A DNA stretch of 58,063 bases from Verrucomicrobia bacterium Tous-C9LFEB. GTDB lineage: Bacteria > Verrucomicrobiota > Verrucomicrobiia > Methylacidiphilales > UBA1321. Made by a program: the position numbers and the translations under genes. The stretch spans positions 1-58,063 of the forward strand of contig NEUU01000023.1 of NCBI GenBank assembly GCA_002304345.1, given 5' to 3'. The first letter of the stretch is position 1, and each line of letters begins with the position of its first letter. Below the pieces are notes generated by a model, which searched no databases, was not told the origin of the DNA, and saw only the letters and a program-made list of their open reading frames with translations. Below are positions 8,899 to 18,424 of this stretch, piece by piece.

Positions 8899-11220
8899 CT
8901 ACCGTCCCATCTCGGCTGCCGTTTTCACGAGCCGGATGAATTCCGAGCGATACCCTTCCTCGTCTTCACCCTTGCCTTCCCGGGCCAGTTTCAGCACGAG
9001 ACCGTAGTCCGCATCGCCGCGCAATTGAGATTCCCGAAGGATCATCCCGAACGCGGCCACGGACGCCGCGAACTTGAAGTCACCCGAAGCCGACTCCCAT
9101 TTCGCCCCCTGATCGCGAATCGGGAATTCCAGCTTCTTGCTGGTCGCACCATCCGGCTGCTTGTAGCGAATCTTCAGCGTGAGCAGGTCGCTGCTCGGCG
9201 AGCGCCGCTCGTCAACATCACTGCGCACGGGAGGATTCGCCTGATACTTCAGCGCATCGACCGCGGGCTTCACCGGTTGACCAGCCGGGACGACTTCATA
9301 GAGCGCCGTCACCGTATGACCCGCCCCGATCTCTCCCGCATCCTTCTTGTCGTTGTTGAAGTCCTCCTTCGCCAGCATCCGCTTTTCGTAACCGATCAGG
9401 CGATACGCGCCGACCTTAGCGGGATTGAACTCGATCTGGATCTTCACGTCTTTCGCGATGGTCACCAGCGTGCCGGACATCTGCTCGACGAAGACCTTGC
9501 GACCTTCCTTCAAGCTGTCGATGTACGCGTAGTTGCCGTTGCCCTTGTCCGCGAGGTTCATCATTGTGGAATCCTTCAGGTTGCCCGAGCCGAAGCCGAA
9601 CACGCTCAGGAACACACCGCTCTTGGCTTCCTGCTTGATCAGATCCACGAGAGCACCCTGACTCGTCACGCCGACATTGAAGTCGCCGTCCGTGCAGAGG
9701 ATCACGCGATTCGTGCCCCCCTTGATGAAGTTCTCCCGCGCCACCGAGTAGGCGAGTTGAATCCCCTCGCCGCCATTGGTCGATCCGCCCGCTTCGAGAC
9801 GGTCCAGTGTTTCAAGCACAGCCGCCTTGTTGGCAGAAGTGATCGAGGTCGAGCGCAACACGAGTCCCGAGCTGCCCGCATACACCACGATGGCGATGCG
9901 ATCCCGCGCCGTGAGTTTATTCACGAGCAGTTGCAACGACGCCTTCACCAGCGGCAACTTGGCCGGTTCATTCATCGAACCCGACACGTCGATGAGGAAC
10001 ACGAGGTTGCTCGCGGGCCGATGATTCTGCGCGATCTCGCGGCCCTTCAATCCCACCCGCACCAGCCGATGCTCGCGATCCCACGGGCAGTCCGCGATTT
10101 CCACGTTCGCCGCAAAGGGATCACTCCCCTCGGGCTGGGCGTAGTTGTACGGGAAGTAATTCACCATCTCCTCGATGCGCACCGCGTCAGCGGGCGGACG
10201 CTGCCCCTGCTCGATGAACCGGCGCACATTCGCATACGAGGCGGTGTCCACATCGATGGAGAACGTCGACAGCGGATTATCCAGTGCGGTGAGGAATTCG
10301 TTTTCCGTGATCGCGCTGTACGATTCGTTGCCGGGAGAAGAGGGACGCACGGGGTCCAGCGGGAAGGCCATGCTTCGATTCTCGATCCGCCCCCGCGCGG
10401 GAGCCCGCTTGTCCATGGAAGCCATCAGCCTCGACTCCGTCCGGACGTTGGACTGTGCGGGAGTAGCCGCCGTCGCTGCAGCCACCTCGGGAATCGGAAT
10501 GGAGGGGGCATTCGGCGAAGGTGCGTTAAGCGACGTCACCGAAGACGCATCCGCCATGAACACTTCCGTTTTCGATTTAGATGCCGACAATTCCGTGGGG
10601 GACGGCGGCGGCGGCATTTCTTCAAGTTGCGCCCTCTTCGCATAGCGCAAGTCCTCCTTCGTTTCGCTCGGTGTGGTGATCGCCACCTGCGGCGAACCGG
10701 CGATATACCCGCTCTCGGCATCCCGCCGCTGCTGTGCCAACTGCAACTGCTTGGCCTTGGACATGGCGCCACTCATTGCGGGCAGGGATAGCCCCGCGAA
10801 AAGCGCCACGACCGCGGCCGCACTGCACGCCCACGCGATATACTTCACGAACGGGAACGGAATGATCTTGTCCTTATCCGCGTAGACCGGCGCGTCGCTC
10901 TCGCTGGACTCCGCCCTTGCACTGTAGGGCGGGACGGTGTCCCGCCGCGGCGACTCACCGAGTCGCCCTACAGAAAGTCCCTCGCACTCCACTTCCACAT
11001 GGCCGTTACGAATCGCCTCCTTCTGCGTGGCGTCCAATTCCGGCGACGGTTCCGCGCCGAGTTCGAGTTGCAGGAACGCCGCCGTGTCGCACAAGTCATT
11101 CACCAGCTCCTGCGCGGCGGGATCGTTCGCAATTTGCTTCTCCATCTCCTCGCGTTCGCGGGGATCGAGTTCATTCAAGGCGTAAGCAGTCAGTCGGGGA
11201 TCGTTTAAATCGAGGCTCAT
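8899..11220 (-). CDS. Membrane VWA (YfbK-like) protein with anti-sigma-like N-terminus
   Basis: 773 aa. Residues 1-60 (NDPRLTAYALNELDPRERE) match the short cytoplasmic domain found on anti-sigma factors of this bacterial group. A single membrane helix spans about 125-147, followed by a low-complexity Pro/Ala/Ser linker. From about 305 come the N-terminal VWA-associated domain, the VWA domain with MIDAS D410-x-S412-x-S414 (LIDVSGSMN), and a C-terminal DUF3520-like domain. The start codon overlaps the stop of the upstream ECF sigma gene by ATGA, so they are translationally coupled; a sensor that sequesters the sigma factor is the inferred role. Oddly, residues 83-100 are encoded by a 52-bp dispersed repeat (10922-10973). 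Confidence 0.85.
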   Translation of the reverse strand: MSLDLNDPRLTAYALNELDPREREEMEKQIANDPAAQELVNDLCDTAAFLQLELGAEPSPELDATQKEAIRNGHVEVECEGLSVGRLGESPRRDTVPPYSARAESSESDAPVYADKDKIIPFPFVKYIAWACSAAAVVALFAGLSLPAMSGAMSKAKQLQLAQQRRDAESGYIAGSPQVAITTPSETKEDLRYAKRAQLEEMPPPPSPTELSASKSKTEVFMADASSVTSLNAPSPNAPSIPIPEVAAATAATPAQSNVRTESRLMASMDKRAPARGRIENRSMAFPLDPVRPSSPGNESYSAITENEFLTALDNPLSTFSIDVDTASYANVRRFIEQGQRPPADAVRIEEMVNYFPYNYAQPEGSDPFAANVEIADCPWDREHRLVRVGLKGREIAQNHRPASNLVFLIDVSGSMNEPAKLPLVKASLQLLVNKLTARDRIAIVVYAGSSGLVLRSTSITSANKAAVLETLDRLEAGGSTNGGEGIQLAYSVARENFIKGGTNRVILCTDGDFNVGVTSQGALVDLIKQEAKSGVFLSVFGFGSGNLKDSTMMNLADKGNGNYAYIDSLKEGRKVFVEQMSGTLVTIAKDVKIQIEFNPAKVGAYRLIGYEKRMLAKEDFNNDKKDAGEIGAGHTVTALYEVVPAGQPVKPAVDALKYQANPPVRSDVDERRSPSSDLLTLKIRYKQPDGATSKKLEFPIRDQGAKWESASGDFKFAASVAAFGMILRESQLRGDADYGLVLKLAREGKGEDEEGYRSEFIRLVKTAAEMGR
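10922..10973. repeat. Twin-hairpin repeat, copy B, inside a coding sequence
   Basis: CTGTAG, stem GGCGGGAC with loop GGT, spacer GC, stem GGCGACTC with loop ACC, CTACAG. All 52 bases lie within the VWA gene, in the stretch encoding residues 83-100 between the N-terminal domain and the membrane helix. The frame is kept open, giving an Arg/Pro/Ser-rich linker. Confidence 0.9.
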
Positions 11221-11804
11221 AATGTCCTCCTGTGAGTGGTGGCGCCGTCCGCAGTGGCTGGGACAAGGCCGAGTTCGGTTTTCAGTTGGGTGCGCAAGGT
11301 TTTCAGCGCGGTGTGGAGCAGAAAGCCCACATTGGTGACGCTCAGTTTCGTCACATCGCTGATCTCTTTATAACTGAGGCCACTTTGAAATTTCAGCCGG
11401 ACGACTTCGCGTTGATTGTCCGGCAAGAGGGAGAGCGCGGCATTGATATGACTCAGATTATCGCGCCTCTCCGCCGCATGCGCTGGCGTGGGATCGGTGC
11501 TGGCCCGCTCGAAGGATTCCCCTTCGGCGAGGGCGATTACCCGGCTTTCTTTTCGTTTCATGTCGAAGACCCGGTTGCGACAAACGGTATAAAGCCACGC
11601 CGCGATGCGGGATTCCACCTCCGTCCGTTCCTCGCGGCAGAGCCGCAGAAACGTGTCTTGCACCGCGTCGCGGGCCAGGTCGATGTCGCCGTCGAGAAGT
11701 TGCGCCGCGTAGCGCACCAACGGCTTCTCATACCGCTCCAACATGGCGTGAATCCAGTCGGAGTCCGGCGCACTCATCCCCTGACCTGTGTCTTGCGTAC
11801 CCAT
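11217..11804 (-). CDS. ECF RNA polymerase sigma factor, first operon
   Basis: 195 aa. Region 2 is recognisable from YEKPLVRYAAQLLDGDIDLARDAVQDTFLRL through the -10-binding helix with WLYTVCRNRVFD. Region 4 carries LPDNQREVVRLKFQSGLSYKEISDVTKLSVTNVGFLLHTALKTLR, the helix-turn-helix that reads the -35 box. The linker is short and region 3 is absent, as in ECF sigma factors. The last four bases overlap the start of the VWA gene, so the sigma factor and its presumed membrane regulator are made together. A 120-bp repeat separates it from the second sigma operon. Confidence 0.92.
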   Translation of the reverse strand: MGTQDTGQGMSAPDSDWIHAMLERYEKPLVRYAAQLLDGDIDLARDAVQDTFLRLCREERTEVESRIAAWLYTVCRNRVFDMKRKESRVIALAEGESFERASTDPTPAHAAERRDNLSHINAALSLLPDNQREVVRLKFQSGLSYKEISDVTKLSVTNVGFLLHTALKTLRTQLKTELGLVPATADGATTHRRTL

Positions 11805-11881
11805 TTGTCTGTGTTTATAGAGTCAAACGGGCGGGCGGGAATTTTATTAGAAGAAACCGGAAAAGATTTTTTCTATAGGCG

Positions 11882-12001
11882 CTGTAGGGCGGTTCTGTGA
11901 ACCGCCGATTGGCAGCGAAGCTGCCATCTAAAATCCGAATGCAAATTACCCACTCTTGGCACCTGCGGTGCCAGCCGGCGGTTCACAGAACCGCCCTACA
12001 G
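11882..12001. repeat. Twin-hairpin repeat, copy C, expanded to 120 bp
   Basis: The outer CTGTAG/CTACAG and the two arms (GGCGGTTC with loop TGT; GGCGGTTC with loop ACA) match the family. Between them are two extra hairpins: GGCAGC with loop GAA at 11911-11925 and GGCACC with loop TGC at 11958-11972. It fills most of the 236 bp between the two sigma operons. Confidence 0.85.
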
Positions 12002-12040
12002 TTCGGATCCCTTCTTCAGGGGCTGCCTACTTGAATAGAT

Positions 12041-12904
12041 CTAGCGCGAACTCTCGTTTTCTTTCCCCACCGTCTCGATGAACGCCTTCAGGGTGAAACT
12101 CCCCACCCGGGCGGTGGAGCGACTCCCCCGGGAGAAGAAACCCTTGTTGAACTCCGCGCTGGCGCCATCGAAGCCTCCGAGTTGCATCGTGCCGCCATCT
12201 GCCACGGTGATGGTGGTGGCGAGCTTGGTGAAACTGACGATCTGCTCCCGGGCATCGACGAGCGTGGTGATTTCCGGAGTCACCGTGATCTCGATCTGGT
12301 TGCCGACAATGCGCGGCAGCACTGACAATCGCGAACCGATATTCTGCCAGCGCACCGCCCCCGGCTGGATGTACCCACCCTCGATCGCGAAGTTGTAGAA
12401 ATAGTCCACCATCGGAATTTCCTCGCCTACCTGCAGGGTCGCGCTGCGTCCGCTCTGGACGAGGAGAAATTGACTGACCATCCGGTCGCTGCCACGGCTT
12501 TGATCCGTGCCGCTGATCTGCAGCCCGTTCTTTTCAATCGGGTCGACATGAATCGTGCCCCGCGTGCTCACGCTGCGTTCGCGCGTGCCGCCGATTTCCT
12601 GCAGAGTGACTTCGATGCGCACGTTGCGCGCATTGGCCGGTACTTTGGAAAGCTCCGCAATGATCGCGCCCGCCGCTTCGACATTATCCGGTTCGTCCTG
12701 CACCACCACCTTGCGTGTGGCCTCGACAAAGATCATCTTTCCACGCGGTGAGAGCACTTGCGGCAGCGCTTCCTTCAACTCCTCCACCGTCGCGCTGCCA
12801 TAGGGAAAAGTCTTCGAGACGAGCGGCGTCTCCGCGTGCAGAACCAGACAGGAGACCAGAAAAAAACCGACCAGCAGAAGCCTGCGCAAGGTGGGCTTAT
12901 TCAT
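12041..12904 (-). CDS. Short secretin-domain protein
   Basis: 287 aa, much shorter than true secretins (usually 400-700). A signal peptide covers residues 1-24 (ending LHAE). Residues ~30-95 resemble a secretin N-domain (ATVEELKEALPQVLSPRGKMIFVEATRKVVVQDEPDNVEAAGAIIAEL). From ~150 it reads as a secretin core: ATLQVGEEIPM, then SRLSVLPRIVGNQIEITVTPEITTL and TTITVADGGTMQLGG. It is the last gene of the second sigma operon, 13 bp after the preceding gene. Whether it forms a pore or is a periplasmic sensor derived from a secretin cannot be told; a pore seems less likely at this length. Confidence 0.75.
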   Translation of the reverse strand: MNKPTLRRLLLVGFFLVSCLVLHAETPLVSKTFPYGSATVEELKEALPQVLSPRGKMIFVEATRKVVVQDEPDNVEAAGAIIAELSKVPANARNVRIEVTLQEIGGTRERSVSTRGTIHVDPIEKNGLQISGTDQSRGSDRMVSQFLLVQSGRSATLQVGEEIPMVDYFYNFAIEGGYIQPGAVRWQNIGSRLSVLPRIVGNQIEITVTPEITTLVDAREQIVSFTKLATTITVADGGTMQLGGFDGASAEFNKGFFSRGSRSTARVGSFTLKAFIETVGKENESSR

Positions 12905-12917
12905 GCTGGGGAAAGAG

Positions 12918-13355
12918 TCAGGGTTGTTTCTCGGCCGGGACTCGTTGCAGAATAAAAATCAGGCGGCCATCGAGATAGTTCGGCCCGGAGATGAAGAGCG
13001 GTCGTCCCGGTTTCGGGTCCACCCGGCCCTCCACCAGCAGCGTCTTGTCACGGTACAATTCGTAATGAATGCCCGAGCCCGCCTGCGGTTCCAGCTTCAG
13101 GTAGAAATCCTTGCGCGGCAGCACCCATTGGGCGTACTTCTCGCCGCTGGCAACCGTCGCTTCATGCATCAAATGGTACGCCTCGAAACCAAACACGCAT
13201 TTCAACCGGCGCTGCAATTTCACCAGCCGTTCCTCTTCCGTCGGGAGGGTATTGTCCGCTTTGACCAAGCCCACCCAGATCGGTTCCTGCGCCGGGGCGG
13301 CCAGCAGCCCCACGGTCAGCACGCTCCACAGCAGAAAGAGGTAACGCAATTTCAC
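12918..13355 (-). CDS. Small exported protein of the second sigma operon
   Basis: 145 aa from the GTG at 13355, chosen because it overlaps the stop of the upstream gene as GTGA and starts directly at a signal peptide (VKLRYLFLLWSVLTVGLLAAPAQ); an ATG at 13400 would bury that signal. The mature part has no family I recognise. It contains a hydrophilic region with a single Cys (RRLKCVFGFEAYHLMHEA) and a beta-rich C-terminal half. The translational coupling to the membrane protein before it and the secretin-domain protein after it suggests a periplasmic partner. Confidence 0.65.
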   Translation of the reverse strand: MKLRYLFLLWSVLTVGLLAAPAQEPIWVGLVKADNTLPTEEERLVKLQRRLKCVFGFEAYHLMHEATVASGEKYAQWVLPRKDFYLKLEPQAGSGIHYELYRDKTLLVEGRVDPKPGRPLFISGPNYLDGRLIFILQRVPAEKQP

Positions 13356-13726
13356 GGCGTATTTCCGGTTACTTCCACCGATTGCAGACCCGAGATCCAC
13401 ACCACATCGGCGTGGGCTTGGGAGGAATAAAAAGTCGTGGCATAAATGTCCGGCTGTTGCGCCGTGGCGTAATGCGATTCCCCGCCCGGAGTCAGCGGCA
13501 AAAAGGCCACCAGCCCCACCGCGAGCACAATGGTCGCGACCGCTCCCAGCGTCAATAAACGCGACGCCCAGAAGCCCGCCGGGGCGCTCGTTTCCTCACT
13601 CACCTCGCCCCATAGCGCCGGTTGCAAACGATGCCAGGCGCGCATTTGGCGACCCGCCGCGATCGAGAGCGACTCGTCCTGCACGGAGCCCAGCCGTTTT
13701 TGAATGTCTTGCGTTTCCATGATCAC
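13352..13726 (-). CDS. Small single-pass membrane protein, putative anti-sigma factor
   Basis: About 124 aa. The first start is GTG at 13726, overlapping the sigma stop as GTGA; an ATG two codons on (13720) is equally possible. A cytoplasmic part of ~50 residues (DIQKRLGSVQDESLSIAAGRQ) is followed by one membrane helix (about 56-77, LLTLGAVATIVLAVGLVAFLPL) and a short periplasmic tail. There is no zinc-binding HxxxCxxC motif. Position directly behind an ECF sigma gene, size and topology fit an anti-sigma factor; this is inference from context, not homology. Confidence 0.6.
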   Translation of the reverse strand: MIMETQDIQKRLGSVQDESLSIAAGRQMRAWHRLQPALWGEVSEETSAPAGFWASRLLTLGAVATIVLAVGLVAFLPLTPGGESHYATAQQPDIYATTFYSSQAHADVVWISGLQSVEVTGNTP

Positions 13727-14298
13727 ACCTCGCTCAATTTATTCTTCAATTTTCCCCGAAGCTTTTCACACGCGTAATGCAGCCGCGAATTCACCGTGCC
13801 GGTCTTGCAATGCAAAAGCTTCGCCGTCTCCTCCAGGGATAAATCGTCCACCAACCGCAATTGCACCACCGCCCGATGTTCCGGACTCAGCTCCGCCATG
13901 GCCGCCGAAATCTCCCGCGCCAGGTCGGACCGTTCCAATCCCGTGCTGCTGCCCGGAGCCACCGGCATCTCCGGCAACGCCACCACGCCCTCGCCCTCCG
14001 CCACAGGCGAAAAGAACGACAGCCAGCGTGAAAGCCGGCCCTGCTTGCGCACGGCATCAAGCGCCTGATTGACCGCGATGCGGTACAGCCAAGTGCCGAT
14101 TTGCGCCTGTCCACTGAAGCGCTCGATCTCTCGGTAGGCCTTGATAAAGGTCTGCTGCAGAACATCGTCGCTCAACGATGGGTTGTTGATAATCCGGTTC
14201 ACTGTGCTCCACAAGCGCGGGAAGTGCTCCTGATGCAACCGCGCCCAAGCCGCTTCGTTGCCGGCTTTGAGTTCTTGTAGGCTATGGTCCTCGGACAT
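13723..14298 (-). CDS. ECF RNA polymerase sigma factor, second operon
   Basis: 191 aa. Region 2: HFPRLWSTVNRIINNPSLSDDVLQQTFIKAYREIERFSGQAQIGTWLYRIAVNQALDAVRK. Region 4: LSPEHRAVVQLRLVDDLSLEETAKLLHCKTGTVNSRLHYACEKLRGKL. The order is RpoE-like. It heads a four-gene unit in which each of the first two junctions is a four-base overlap, so stoichiometric production with a membrane regulator is expected. It is divergent from the small secreted protein at 14440, with 141 bp between. Confidence 0.92.
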   Translation of the reverse strand: MSEDHSLQELKAGNEAAWARLHQEHFPRLWSTVNRIINNPSLSDDVLQQTFIKAYREIERFSGQAQIGTWLYRIAVNQALDAVRKQGRLSRWLSFFSPVAEGEGVVALPEMPVAPGSSTGLERSDLAREISAAMAELSPEHRAVVQLRLVDDLSLEETAKLLHCKTGTVNSRLHYACEKLRGKLKNKLSEV

Positions 14299-14439
14299 TC
14301 CCGCATACCTTAGACGCCGACAGCCCGGTGGAAATTCAAATTTTTATTTAGCCCGAATGAATCATAAGGGGATGCGGGTGCAGGGTCCCGTTTTGAGGAA
14401 CCTTTTGCCATCCGAAGCCCCCCGCGCTAGGCTACTTCC

Positions 14440-14814
14440 ATGAAGTGGACCTCCCGGAGCCTCCTGATTCTCCTCAGCCTGATCGCTTTCCCCATTCTGG
14501 CCCCAGCCCAGACCGCCACGAACGCGCCGGTCACCACGACGAATTCCTCCAGCACGAATAACGCCGTGCTCACCCTGCCGCCGCCCAACAACACCGTTTC
14601 CGGCACCGTCACGACCGAGAACCTCAAAGTCTCCAACGGCGAGGTGCAACTCACCGAAGAGCAAAAGGAAAAGATTCGCGCCATGCTCAAGCGCTCGCAG
14701 CTCAACGACGAGCAGAAGAAGCGACAGGCCGAACTCCTCGACAAAACCCCCGTGCTCGAAGACAAGGTCAATCCCGGCCTCACCGAAAAAGGCAGCATCC
14801 CGAAGCGGTTCTAA
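14440..14814 (+). CDS. Small exported hypothetical protein
   Basis: 124 aa. A clear signal peptide (MKWTSRSLLILLSLIAFPILAPAQ) is followed by a Thr/Asn/Ser-rich stretch (residues 25-65) and a charged, probably helical C-terminus (EEQKEKIRAMLKRSQLNDEQKKRQAEL). No family recognised. Being divergent from the second ECF sigma operon, it could be a target of that sigma factor; nothing in the sequence proves this. Confidence 0.6.
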   Translation: MKWTSRSLLILLSLIAFPILAPAQTATNAPVTTTNSSSTNNAVLTLPPPNNTVSGTVTTENLKVSNGEVQLTEEQKEKIRAMLKRSQLNDEQKKRQAELLDKTPVLEDKVNPGLTEKGSIPKRF

Positions 14815-14960
14815 GCCTGTTCACGCTCTTTTCGGAGAGGCGCTGAGAGTGGGAGAGGGCGAAGGCGAGGCGCCAGCGACGATGGTATTGGGCAATACTT
14901 GAGGAGCGCGGCAACGAAGCCTTCGGCCTCTCCCGCCTCAGTCCTGCGGATTGCCACCTC

Positions 14961-14997
14961 CTGAGCTTGTCGAAGGATCGGCTCAGAAGGTTTTTGA
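14961..14997. repeat. Short hairpin repeat with TTGTCGAAGGATC core
   Basis: CTGAGC and GCTCAG flank TTGTCGAAGGATCG, followed by GAAGGTTTTTGA. A related copy (GCTTGTCGAAGGATC, then GGGAAGATTTTTGATG) lies at 51166-51199, again just after a gene end. Similar modules are widespread in unrelated bacterial genomes, so this is a mobile or REP-like remnant rather than a local regulator. Confidence 0.55.
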
Positions 14998-15010
14998 ATC
15001 TCCATCCTGC

Positions 15011-15958
15011 TCACTCCGGCTTCGCGAAAATCGTTTTCGGTCTTCCCTCCAGCTCCACGTACGACCGCTCCACGCTGCGGCGATAATCCTGCGGCGTCTT
15101 GAATGTCACCTGCTTGAACACCTGACTGAAATAGGCCGGACTCTCGAAGCCCACGCCGAATGCGATTTCCGAAATCGTGAGCGCCGACGTTTTCAATAAT
15201 TCCATTGCCGCATCCACCCGCTGCCGGTTGATGTACGACGCCAGATATTCCTGCGTCTCGATGTGAAAAAGATGCGACAGGTAATCCGGCGAGCAATGCA
15301 TCAGCTCCGCCAGCCACCGCACGCTCAGCGACGAGGAACCGAGATGTTCCTGCACCAACTTTTTCACCTGGCTGATCTTCAGCTTCTCGATCGTCGGGGC
15401 CTTGCGCGACTGGATGATGATCGACCGCAACGTGTCCAGATAGGCGAGCAACAATCCCTTGATGCCAAGTGGCTGCTCGGCGCCGTGCGGATTATGGAAT
15501 TCCGCCATCTCGTTGAGGTACGCCGCCAGCAATGCGAACTTCGGCGAATCAAGATAACATTGATCCACCTGCATGCCTTCACGCGTGCTGTGCTGACTTT
15601 GCAATTGGAGGCAGACCGTCTGGTTATACACACTCACCACCACATTCTGAAAAACCCCCGCACTCATCCGGGGCAACTCCCGGTGCGGAATCCCCGCCGG
15701 AATCACCGCCATCTCGCAGGCCGCGAGCGAAAACTCATCGTGGATGAAATGAAACTGGCTCGCCCCCGTGAGGCCGATGACGAATTCCGGGCTGAAATGA
15801 AAATGTAACCCGGCGGCTTCCATGACGTAATCCCGCAGGGGCGGAAACCGCAAAACATAGGTCGATCGCTCAATCTGTTGGAGCTGTAGGAGTAGCACCT
15901 CTTCGATCAAAGCGATGGTCGAAGCGGCCGCTCTCAACTTCAGGCGTTTGGGTGCCAT
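15011..15958 (-). CDS. AraC family regulator of the glycerol/DHA locus
   Basis: 315 aa. The N-terminal ~150 residues look like an AraC-type cupin sensor (FSPEFVIGLTGASQFHFIHDEFSLAACEMAVIPAGIPHRE). The C-terminal ~100 hold two helix-turn-helix motifs: LSVRWLAELMHCSPDYLSHLFH, then LTISEIAFGVGFESPAYFSQVFKQV followed by TPQDYRRS. It is divergent from the dhaL1-glpK operon with 199 bp between, so control of that operon by glycerol, dihydroxyacetone or a phosphate derivative is the natural inference. Direct repeats at 16056-16081 are candidate binding sites. Confidence 0.9.
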   Translation of the reverse strand: MAPKRLKLRAAASTIALIEEVLLLQLQQIERSTYVLRFPPLRDYVMEAAGLHFHFSPEFVIGLTGASQFHFIHDEFSLAACEMAVIPAGIPHRELPRMSAGVFQNVVVSVYNQTVCLQLQSQHSTREGMQVDQCYLDSPKFALLAAYLNEMAEFHNPHGAEQPLGIKGLLLAYLDTLRSIIIQSRKAPTIEKLKISQVKKLVQEHLGSSSLSVRWLAELMHCSPDYLSHLFHIETQEYLASYINRQRVDAAMELLKTSALTISEIAFGVGFESPAYFSQVFKQVTFKTPQDYRRSVERSYVELEGRPKTIFAKPE

Positions 15959-16055
15959 ATCTAAGTTTTTTTATACTATTCCAAGGTTTTTTACCAGTAT
16001 TTGATTCGCTTACACCTCAAATAGTGCGATGATAGTCCTCACATTCGAAACGCGT

Positions 16056-16081
16056 AATTGAGTCTCTCTAAAACAATTGAG
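16056..16081. promoter_or_regulatory. Candidate AraC binding direct repeat upstream of dhaL1
   Basis: AATTGAG occurs at 16056-16062 and 16075-16081, 19 bp apart (about two helical turns), in the divergent region between the AraC gene and dhaL1. CTCTC/GAGAG also form a small inverted repeat here. Spacing fits AraC-type operators; there is no experimental or comparative support. Confidence 0.35.
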
Positions 16082-16157
16082 AGTTTACGCTGCAGTTCCA
16101 ATCCGCTTCAAATCAGCGAATTATTGAAATCATCGAAAAACTGAGATTTTCAATACT

Positions 16158-16921
16158 ATGGCAGCTTCCCACCCAGCTACCCGCCAGATCAAAACGGCAA
16201 ATGTAACCCATAACGAGGCGCTTGCACCCCAAAATACGCTTGCCTCGAGCCCTACTCTGCTGTTGAATTGGATCAGCGCCTATCACAAAGCCATCGTAGC
16301 CAATGAGCACTGGCTGACAGAGCTCGATAGTGCGATTGGGGATGGCGATCACGGGGCCAATATGCGGCGGGGCGTGGAACGAATCATGGAGCATCGGGGC
16401 GATCTAAAAGGGGCGGATCTCAGCACTCAACTACGCATGATCTCCGGACATCTCACGGCCAGCGTCGGCGGCGCCAGTGGTCCCCTTTACGGCGCTTTCT
16501 TCCTGCACGCCTCCTGCGTCGTGTCCCCCCACCATGAGACGCGCATCCGCAATTTCGCCACCTGTCTCGAAGCCGGACTGCAGGGTGTCGTCGGACTCGG
16601 CCATGCCATCGCCGGAGACAAAACCATGGTGGACGTCCTGATCCCCGTCGTCACCGCCTACAAGTCCATCGTGCGGCGTCACGTCAGCCCTGCCCAATTC
16701 TTTTCGGAGACCATCCAAATCGCCGAAGCGGCGATGAAATCCACCATCAGCATGCAAGCCCGCAAGGGCCGGGCCAGTTACCTCGGCGCGCGCAGCATCG
16801 GTCATCAGGACCCCGGCGCGACCTCGATGTTTTTGCTGATGCGAACTCTTGCGGAGGCGGCAACCAAGGACCCCGCCTTCACCGTACAAACCCAGAAGTC
16901 AACCACCAGGAAACTCATACC

Positions 16922-16925
<4 letters not shown>
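16158..16925 (+). CDS. DhaL-like dihydroxyacetone kinase subunit, first copy
   Basis: 255 aa, about 40 longer than usual because of an N-terminal extension of ~30 polar residues. The nucleotide-binding motif [11 protein letters not shown] carries the three conserved Asp of DhaL that bind Mg-[26 protein letters not shown] and [19 protein letters not shown] follow in family order. DhaL moves phosphate from DhaM to dihydroxyacetone held by DhaK. A second DhaL is encoded at 23391. This copy has no DhaK beside it but overlaps glpK by ATGA, which is unusual. It could be a second kinase subunit or a regulator sensing PTS phosphorylation, as E. coli DhaL does with DhaR. Confidence 0.85.
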
Positions 16926-18397
<1,472 letters not shown>

Positions 18398-18424
18398 AAG
18401 TCCTCAGAGAAAGAGTCGTAAAAT

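Noticed and set aside
9025..10791. 588-codon plus-strand reading frame opposite the VWA gene
   Set aside because: Arg/His-rich translation with no domain; it mirrors the codon pattern of a real gene on the other strand.
12041..12904. Secretin-domain gene as part of a type II or IV pilus secretion cluster
   Set aside because: No ATPase, inner-membrane platform or pseudopilin gene is adjacent, and the protein is too short for a full secretin.
14811..15317. Minus-strand reading frame overlapping the AraC gene
   Set aside because: Out of frame with the clear AraC regulator, and its first part lies in a repeat fragment.
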